A stretch of DNA of 64,000 bases from JAWKRB01 sp041389885 (lineage in GTDB: Bacteria > Myxococcota_A > Polyangia > Polyangiales > Ga0077539). Below the pieces are notes generated by a model. The model worked only from the letters and a program-made list of their open reading frames with translations, did no database searches and was not told where the DNA came from. The DNA is taken from NCBI GenBank assembly GCA_041389885.1, contig JAWKRB010000023.1, forward strand, positions 62,001 through 126,000. Reading direction: 5' to 3'. Position numbers and translations under genes: made by a program. Positions 59,345 through 64,000 of the stretch are shown here, one piece after another; within the stretch, counting starts at the first letter, position 1, and the number at the start of each line of letters is the position of its first letter.

Positions 59345-59699
59345 GCCACGCACGTCGAAGTACGCGACGCCGGCGGCTTGGTAGCCTTCTGGCATTCAAC
59401 GGTCGTGGCTTCGGCGAGGCCGGTCAGCACTGACCGGTACAGCTGAAGCCCGATGGTCTTACCGCCGAGTCCGGAGGCGAGGGCCGACTGGCAAGTGGGT
59501 CAGGGGTGCCTGAAGCGACAAGTCATCCGATGGGATGAGGCTGATTGTTGGCCGCGCTGGGCAATCGCCGCGAGCTGAGGCATGCTTGCGACCAAGAACG
59601 CGATCAGGATCACACCGTGATTGACGGAAGCCGTCGCGCGCGCGATCCCGGCGCTCCGGCCCTTGCCAGGCATGTTGAGCCTACCGCGCTGGACGCGAC
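59345..59699. other. Region without a supportable gene
   Basis: A minus-strand frame with a hydrophobic segment (VILIAFLVASMPQLAAIA, about 59570-59620) exists but has no start or family support. Nothing else is recognised. Confidence 0.4.
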
Positions 59700-59826
59700 C
59701 GGCTGAGGAACACCTGCCGACGGCCGACGAGCTCTCGACGCACGTATCACGCTGCCAACGGGTATCATTCCGGTGTCCCTGGAGGATATGGAGCGGGCCA
59801 TCGCCGAGGGGGCGCTCGGACGATGA
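59700..59826 (+). pseudogene. Antitoxin C-terminus remnant (VapB/AbrB-like)
   Basis: The frame ending at the TGA 59824-59826 reads RITLPTGIIPVSLEDMERAI and AEGALGR, an acidic C-terminal tail of the kind that antitoxins use to wrap the toxin. The stop overlaps the toxin ATG (ATGA at 59823-59826). No DNA-binding N-terminus is visible upstream in the same frame, so the gene appears truncated. Confidence 0.4.
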
Positions 59827-60227
59827 AGTCGTTCGATACGAACTTGGCCGTTCGACTGATCGTCCTTGATGACCCAGAACAATGCGAGAGGGCCGCGCAG
59901 GCGTTTCGGCAAGGTGTTGCCGACGGAGGGGGTGTTCTTCACCGCAACGGTCCTGGTCGAAATGGTCTGGGTCCTTCGAACTGCCTACAAACAAGATCGA
60001 ACGGCCATCACTGTTGCGCTCGTCGACTTCTCGGTACCGCTGGGGTGAAGGTCGAGCGTGATGCGACTATTCGCCGTGTTACTGACGCGTCATGGAGTAA
60101 TGGCAAGCGGACTTCTCCGATTACTTCATTCGCGAACCTCCCGTGAGTCCGGGGCCCCGCTCCGTCCCGGACATTCGACGAGCGATTTGCTCGGAATGAC
60201 GACGTGGAACTGGTGCAGGAACTGTAA
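59823..60227 (+). pseudogene. vapC: PIN-domain toxin VapC relic
   Basis: The ATG at 59823 opens MKSFDTNLAVRLIVLDDPEQ, with the first PIN-domain Asp in FDTN. After a one-base shift near 59920 a second frame reads LPTEGVFFTATVLVEMVWVL and RTAYKQDRTAITVALVDF, supplying the conserved Glu. VERDATIRRV follows in the first frame, and a third frame gives DFSDYFIRE with the last acidic residue and ends ARNDDVELVQEL at a TAA (60225-60227). Three or more frameshifts inactivate it. VapC toxins are RNases that cleave tRNA or rRNA. The coupled antitoxin remnant is directly upstream. Confidence 0.6.
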
Positions 60228-60239
60228 GGCCGCACGCGG

Positions 60240-60910
60240 CGGACATTGCCCGACAGCCGCCCCCGCCCGCCCCCACTTACGCCCATCCCCACTCTCGCTC
60301 CCCGCGTCCCGTGCACTGCGGTCCGCGTCCCGCGCTCGCGGAGGCGCACCGTGCGTCCCGTTCGGCTGAGACCTACGCGTTCCGCCCTCACGTCGCCTCT
60401 CGCTTCGTCCCGTGTGGCCGCGATCCGCGCGTCCTGCGACCGCGTCGCCCCGCCGAATGCAGGGACGCTCGATGAATCGCGCGCACGAGTGCGGTGCGCG
60501 GCGCGTAGCAGAACGGCACTCGGCGAGAGAGCGCCAGGCGAGAGGGAGCGCGGGCGCACAGAGGACGGCGCGGGAGCGCAGGTGTGTGGCGCGATGTATC
60601 GGGGATCAGGGCGTGCGGTGCGCGTGGAGCGAAGGCTTGACGGGCGCGAGGGTGGGGTGGTGGGATCGCGTGGTGATCGCGATGGACGCACGCGCGAGGG
60701 CGGGAGGCGGCGAGCGGGCCGCGAGGGCGCACGGCGGAGTGGCGGCGTGTGGCGGAGTACGGAACGCGAGGGCGCACGGCGGAGTGGAGGCGCATGGCGG
60801 AGTGCGGGACGCGAGGGAGTGCGGCGGGGTGAGGGCGCGCGGCGGAGCGAGGAGCGCGAGGGAGTGCGGCGGGGTAGAGGCGCGAGGGAGTGGGGGCGGC
60901 GAGGGAGGCT
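60240..60910. repeat. Low-complexity, strand-biased repetitive region
   Basis: The first 200 bases are C-rich and the following 470 are G/A-rich with degenerate repeats of words such as GGGCGCACGGCGGAGTGG and GAGGGAGTGCGGCGGGGT. The part at about 60590-60740 matches the DNA into which IS66 inserted (56240-56341 joined to 58714-58790). Open frames through this region are compositional artefacts. Confidence 0.75.
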
Positions 60911-61004
60911 GTCTAATGACCCGATCGCGGAACGCAGGATTCGGCGGTGGCTGTCGAACAACGGCCGTTATGTGTGTACGCAGCGGGAGGCGTCCCATTG
61001 CTAT

Positions 61005-61011
61005 GTTGGGC
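61005..61011 (+). other. Candidate cassette boundary (GTTGGGC)
   Basis: GTTGGGC fits the GTTRRRY recombination core and lies 27 bases before the TPR gene start, the same arrangement as in the three following cassettes. No convincing full attC or attI structure was found around it. Confidence 0.3.
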
Positions 61012-61037
61012 CGGCGGAAATAAACGCGGAGGATGCC

Positions 61038-62027
61038 ATGCGGACCGGACATGCTCGACCGAAGGAGGGACAGGATCGGCCTCGCTGGCGAGCCAAGCTA
61101 CGACACCGGCTTGATCGTGCTCAACGGCCCGTGCTGGAGCCGTACGAACAGCTGAAAGCGTGGACCGACGAACGCGGGTGGGAGAGGCACGATGTGGCTC
61201 AGCTCGAAGCGCTCGATCTCACTGCGTACCTGCGCGACACCGCCCACATTCGACTTGCGCCGACCGAGCGACTCCGAAAGCTGGCCATCGCACTTGAGTG
61301 CCAGCTGAACGCGAGCGAGCAACCGCGTGGCTGGCTCGCCTTGGAACGGATTTATGCAGCGGGGAGTATGCTCGACCCCAGCGATGCTGAGATCGAGGTG
61401 TCCCGAGCTGTCACAGCCGAGTTGTGCGCATCTTGCGTAGACAACCGCCCCGATGTTCGACGTCGGATGATTCTCGCGGGCCGAGCAGCGGCAACACGCG
61501 CCATCGAACTCCGCCCGAGTGATGCGGGAGCACACTACGCCCTTGGAATGCTGCACTATTCGTTTCAAGATGGCTCGATCGAGGTTGCGCTGAATTGCTT
61601 TGAGGCTGCGATTGCGGCGGATCCGAGCTTCGGGTGGGCTCGGCTATACCGCGCGCACTGTCTGCACGACCTCGGCCGTTGGTCCGACGCTGCGCAAGCG
61701 TATTCGGAGGTCGATCCTTCGTCTCTCGTCGGCCCTCGAGCGTGGCGCTATGACCTGCTCCGAGAGCAACGCGCATGGTGTCTTTTGCAGGCAGGTCAGC
61801 GGGAGCAGGCGCTTTCGGAGTTTCTCGGGATTCTACACAGGTACGAGCTGCAGCCAGGGCTCGCAAAGTACCAGATGCTGAAAGAGTTGACCGCTGCAGC
61901 AAAAGGGCCACTACGGGTCGAACTTTCGGAGCGTCTTGGTGATCTGCGCCGCAAGCTCGACGCCGACGAAGACGTTTTCAGCGCTCTGCGGCGTGATCTC
62001 GATGCCGACGAGAAGGAGGAGGAGTGA
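61038..62027 (+). CDS. TPR-repeat protein in an integron cassette
   Basis: The ATG at 61038 has a GGAGG-like site (GCGGAGGATGCC). The 329-residue protein has a charged N-terminus followed by helical repeats with TPR character: RAAATRAIELRPSDAGAHYA, LGMLHYSFQDGSIEVALNCF, EAAIAADPSFGWARLYRAHC, and LHDLGRWSDAAQAYSEVDPS. The repeats probably mediate protein contacts; no catalytic motif is visible. The C-terminus is acidic. GC content is lower than in core genes. An attC-like site begins 33 bases after the stop. The frame stays open far upstream through low-complexity DNA, which I do not consider part of the gene. Confidence 0.75.
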   Translation: MRTGHARPKEGQDRPRWRAKLRHRLDRAQRPVLEPYEQLKAWTDERGWERHDVAQLEALDLTAYLRDTAHIRLAPTERLRKLAIALECQLNASEQPRGWLALERIYAAGSMLDPSDAEIEVSRAVTAELCASCVDNRPDVRRRMILAGRAAATRAIELRPSDAGAHYALGMLHYSFQDGSIEVALNCFEAAIAADPSFGWARLYRAHCLHDLGRWSDAAQAYSEVDPSSLVGPRAWRYDLLREQRAWCLLQAGQREQALSEFLGILHRYELQPGLAKYQMLKELTAAAKGPLRVELSERLGDLRRKLDADEDVFSALRRDLDADEKEEE

Positions 62028-62059
62028 ACTTGGCGCGGCGAGTGGGAAGCTGTGAAGCG

Positions 62060-62147
62060 GCCCAACAAGGCGCTGCACGCCGACGGTGCACCTGTGCCGG
62101 GCGCAGCCCGGCACGGCGCCCCGCGGGTGAGCGCCAAATCGTTAGCC
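62060..62147 (+). other. attC site 1
   Basis: The site starts with the R'' box GCCCAAC and ends with the R' box GTTAGCC (GTTRRRY). L'' GGCGCTGCAC pairs with L' GTGAGCGCC except for one unpaired G, the extrahelical base expected on one side. A central stem GTGCCGGGC/GCCCGGCAC closes the structure. Confidence 0.8.
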
Positions 62148-62158
62148 GGAGGTGACTC

Positions 62159-62779
62159 ATGTCTGTGCTCGACGGTCTTGACCAAGTAGACTGGAGCAAG
62201 CTTGCACACGCCTACGGACCCGCGGCTGATGTGCCAGCGCTCATTCGGGCCCTCGTATCACCCGAGCCGCTGGAGCGCGAGGCTGCTTACCAAGAACTGT
62301 TCGGAAACATCTGGCATCAAGGAACGGTCTACGAGGCAAGCGCGCGCGCGCTCCCGTTTCTCATTGATCTGCTTGCAAGTGAACGAACTCCCGATCGCGA
62401 TACTCTGGCGGTTCTCGTCGCCAGCATCATGGGCGGGCGTGGCTACTGCGAGATTCACTTCGCAAAGAACCGGATCAATCCCTTCACAGGAAAGCCAGTG
62501 GATCCGAGCTTCGACATCGACGCGAGGCTACGTGAAGAGAAGAACGTCGTCGCCCAGGTCCGAGGACAGGGGGCTCGTGCCATCCCACTGCTGGTGCCCT
62601 ACCTGAAACACCCCGACCTGGGAGTCCGGTCCGACATTGCCCGGGCATTGGCGTGGTATCCGTCCGAGTTCTCGACCATCGTACCAGCTCTGGAGCGGGC
62701 ACTGCTCGACGAGGCCGATGAGGAAGCGCGTGAGATGATGCAGGCTGCCTTGAGGGAACTCGCAAATGGTCCCGGCTAA
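62159..62779 (+). CDS. HEAT-repeat protein, integron cassette gene
   Basis: The ATG at 62159 lies 11 bases after the R' box of attC 1 and is preceded by GGAGG. The 206-residue product contains HEAT/armadillo-type helices: DVPALIRALVSPEPLEREAA, ASARALPFLIDLLASERTPD, ARAIPLLVPYLKHPDLGVRS and EFSTIVPALERALLDEADEE. HEAT-repeat proteins of this size are recurrent among cassette genes; their function is not known. The stop codon TAA (62777-62779) lies inside the R'' box of attC 2, so the coding region and the recombination site are fused. GC is about 10 points below the core genes. Confidence 0.82.
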   Translation: MSVLDGLDQVDWSKLAHAYGPAADVPALIRALVSPEPLEREAAYQELFGNIWHQGTVYEASARALPFLIDLLASERTPDRDTLAVLVASIMGGRGYCEIHFAKNRINPFTGKPVDPSFDIDARLREEKNVVAQVRGQGARAIPLLVPYLKHPDLGVRSDIARALAWYPSEFSTIVPALERALLDEADEEAREMMQAALRELANGPG

Positions 62780-62858
62780 CTCAGCGCTGGATCCGACGTG
62801 GTGGGCAGGCTCGCTGCGCTCGCCGACCCACCACGCGGCTCACCGCCAGCCGTTAGAT
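62774..62858 (+). other. attC site 2
   Basis: R'' GGCTAAC begins the site and R' GTTAGAT ends it. GCTGG near the left pairs with CCAGC on the right, and the internal stem CGTGGTGGG/CCCACCACG is perfect. The site is 85 bases long. Confidence 0.8.
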
Positions 62859-62876
62859 TAAGACAAGGAGATCCGC

Positions 62877-63449
62877 ATGAAGAAGATCATTTCACTGTTC
62901 CAGCGCAACTACGAGACCGACCGGCTCGTTCGTGGTGAAGTCGTTCCCGGTGCCGAATGGGTGCTTTCTGGCGAAGGCGTCGCGACGAGGAAGTTCGACG
63001 GAACGTGCGCGATGGTACGCGACGGCAAGGTGTACAAGCGGTACGACGCGCAGCAGGGGAAGACACCCCCGGCGGGCTTCGAACCGACCCAGGAACCAGA
63101 TCCCACGACGGGCCATTGGCCTGGGTGGTTACTGGTGGGTGACGGGCCGGAAGACCGATGGTTCCGCGAGGCGTTTGCGCCGGTTGCGTCGTCGCTGGCG
63201 GACGGCACCTACGAACTGTGCGGTCCGAAGGTCCAGGGCAATCCAGAAGGCTTTGAGCAACACACGCTGGTGCCACATGGAGTGGAGGTACTTTCCGATG
63301 CTCCGCGCGACTTTGTCGGAATCAAGTCCTACCTGGAGCATCGCCAGATTGAGGGAATCGTGTGGCACCATCCCGACGGGCGAATGGTGAAGATCAAGCG
63401 CAAGGACTTCTTCAAGGCGCCGAAGCGGGGCGAACGGCCCGCGAAGTAG
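62877..63449 (+). CDS. RNA-ligase-like (DUF5565-type) protein, integron cassette gene
   Basis: The ATG at 62877 follows AAGGAG. The 190-residue product reads MKKIISLFQRNYETDRLVRG, then VATRKFDGTCAMVRDGKVYK. The K-F-D-G-T-C-A segment followed by V-R-D-G-K matches motif I (K-x-D-G) of nucleotidyltransferase-type ligases. Further pieces are TYELCGPKVQGNPEGFEQHT (motif III/IIIa-like), IEGIVWHHPDGRMVKIKRKD (motif IV, EGIV, and motif V, KIKRKD). All nucleotidyltransferase motifs needed for a covalent lysyl-AMP are therefore recognisable in a minimal protein without extra domains. RNA ligase activity is inferred from these motifs. Confidence 0.78.
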   Translation: MKKIISLFQRNYETDRLVRGEVVPGAEWVLSGEGVATRKFDGTCAMVRDGKVYKRYDAQQGKTPPAGFEPTQEPDPTTGHWPGWLLVGDGPEDRWFREAFAPVASSLADGTYELCGPKVQGNPEGFEQHTLVPHGVEVLSDAPRDFVGIKSYLEHRQIEGIVWHHPDGRMVKIKRKDFFKAPKRGERPAK

Positions 63450-63609
63450 CCATGCCTTGCAACTGATCGTGTAGTAGTCGCGGCGACTGTGATCCTGGGG
63501 TGCGCGACGTGACAGCGAGTAGGACGGCAACAGCAGCGATGACTAAGCGACCCACGCCGTTCGACGGCCTTGGGACTGTCAGTTCTGCATCGTCGCCAGC
63601 GTCCGGCAC

Positions 63610-63700
63610 ATCTAACAACCTGATGGTGCTGACCGCCCCCACTGCACCCGTTGCCAACCCGCAGCACCCGCTGCGGCGGCACATCGGCCAGCCGTTAGGC
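63610..63700 (+). other. attC site 3
   Basis: R'' ATCTAAC starts the site and R' GTTAGGC ends it. L'' GCTGACC pairs with L' GGCCAGC with one mismatch. The site is 91 bases. The 160 bases between the ligase gene and this site hold no supportable gene. Confidence 0.75.
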
Positions 63701-63713
63701 CCGTGGAGTTGAC

Positions 63714-64000
63714 ATGCGGTACCGCTCGCTACTGATCGCAGACGTCGGCCCCCCGGTGGTCATGCTTCGCGAGTCGCTGATCCCGGATCACGCCTCGTCC
63801 GAGGTGGATGGCTCCCCTGTGTTCGCTGGTCCCGCGCCTTGGCGAGCGAATCATGACCTCCTCGTGAGTCTGGACGGACGCACTCTTTGCGGAATCGTCT
63901 ACCCGGTGTCGACGGCCGAGCGTGCGGCGGTTCTTCGCCTTTGCGACGACCTCGCGAGCCGTGTCGTCCGGTACTGCGTCTCTCCCAGATTGGCAGCCGA
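63714..64000 (+). CDS. Hypothetical cassette protein (partial)
   Basis: An ATG at 63714, 13 bases after the R' box of attC 3, opens a frame that remains open to the end of the window (95 codons). The product begins MRYRSLLIADVGPPVVMLRE and continues LIPDHASSEVDGSPVFAGPA, then DGRTLCGIVYPVSTAERAAV. No stop has been reached and no family is recognised. Position, orientation and spacing are those of the previous cassettes, so it is most likely the first gene of a fourth cassette that extends beyond the window. Confidence 0.6.
   Translation, partial: MRYRSLLIADVGPPVVMLRESLIPDHASSEVDGSPVFAGPAPWRANHDLLVSLDGRTLCGIVYPVSTAERAAVLRLCDDLASRVVRYCVSPRLAA

Noticed and set aside
59500..59994. Minus-strand frame with a hydrophobic segment
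   Set aside because: No start codon with RBS, no family motif, and it overlaps the PIN-domain relic on the plus strand, which has clear motifs.
60952..60975. GTTATGT with nearby AACAAC as a possible attC at the left end of the cassettes
   Set aside because: The two boxes are only about a dozen bases apart and the heptamer does not fit GTTRRRY, so no attC structure can be formed.
60246..61037. Upstream extension of the TPR gene frame through low-complexity DNA
   Set aside because: The extra residues are Arg/Gly/Glu repeats from biased DNA; the ATG at 61038 has an RBS and lies where a cassette gene should start.

Overview
The window looks like a chromosomal segment of a very GC-rich, large-genome deltaproteobacterium-type organism, most likely a Myxococcota member related to Polyangiales/Sandaracinaceae. 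This is inferred from gene content: several Hanks-type Ser/Thr kinases with C-terminal sensor domains, AgmX/PglI-type C-terminal domains, many lipoproteins with Asp-Ala-Pro-rich linkers, FG-GAP and thrombospondin-3 lipoproteins, and menaquinone genes. No rRNA gene or taxonomic marker is present to prove it.

Layout. (1) 1-8067 is a mobile-element and pseudogene graveyard: an IS66 end, a transposase tail, a lower-GC minus-strand block with a decayed FG-GAP lipoprotein, a decayed AAA-ATPase/PD-(D/E)XK protein, a dead IS4-like element with 20-bp terminal repeats, and a 10-bp tandem array. (2) 8152-43102 is mostly intact core-like DNA. It holds a tightly coupled run menF-menD-menH-NADAR-histidine kinase-adenine methyltransferase-glycosyltransferase (10365-18793), then kinases, a Rieske oxygenase, a subtilase, an ABC-F ATPase, an M60-like metallopeptidase, tRNA-Ser, a metallo-beta-lactamase-fold hydrolase and a VIT/VWA protein. 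A perfect 128-bp inverted repeat (9897-10264) precedes menF. (3) 43103-53615 carries a metallopeptidase, a five-gene overlapping minus-strand operon (SDR, RidA, crotonase, acyl-CoA dehydrogenase, MlaE permease), a kinase, and two copies of a roughly 330-bp palindromic element, one interrupted by a group II intron. (4) 53643-60910 is a second graveyard: remnants of an aromatic-type MFS transporter, flavin reductase and FAH-family hydrolase, a complete but frameshifted IS66 element with an 8-bp target duplication, a VapC-type toxin relic and low-complexity repeats. (5) 61005-64000 is a run of integron gene cassettes: four plus-strand genes separated by three attC-like sites, with no integrase in the window.

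Functionally, the men genes convert chorismate toward SHCHC for menaquinone and are translationally coupled by 4-nt overlaps. The SDR/RidA/crotonase/acyl-CoA dehydrogenase set resembles the lower part of an aerobic anthraniloyl-CoA-type pathway, but its ligase and monooxygenase are not in view. The kinases and lipoproteins belong to the signalling and cell-envelope repertoire usual for this group. The integron cassette run and the palindromic element with its intron are the most notable parts of the window.
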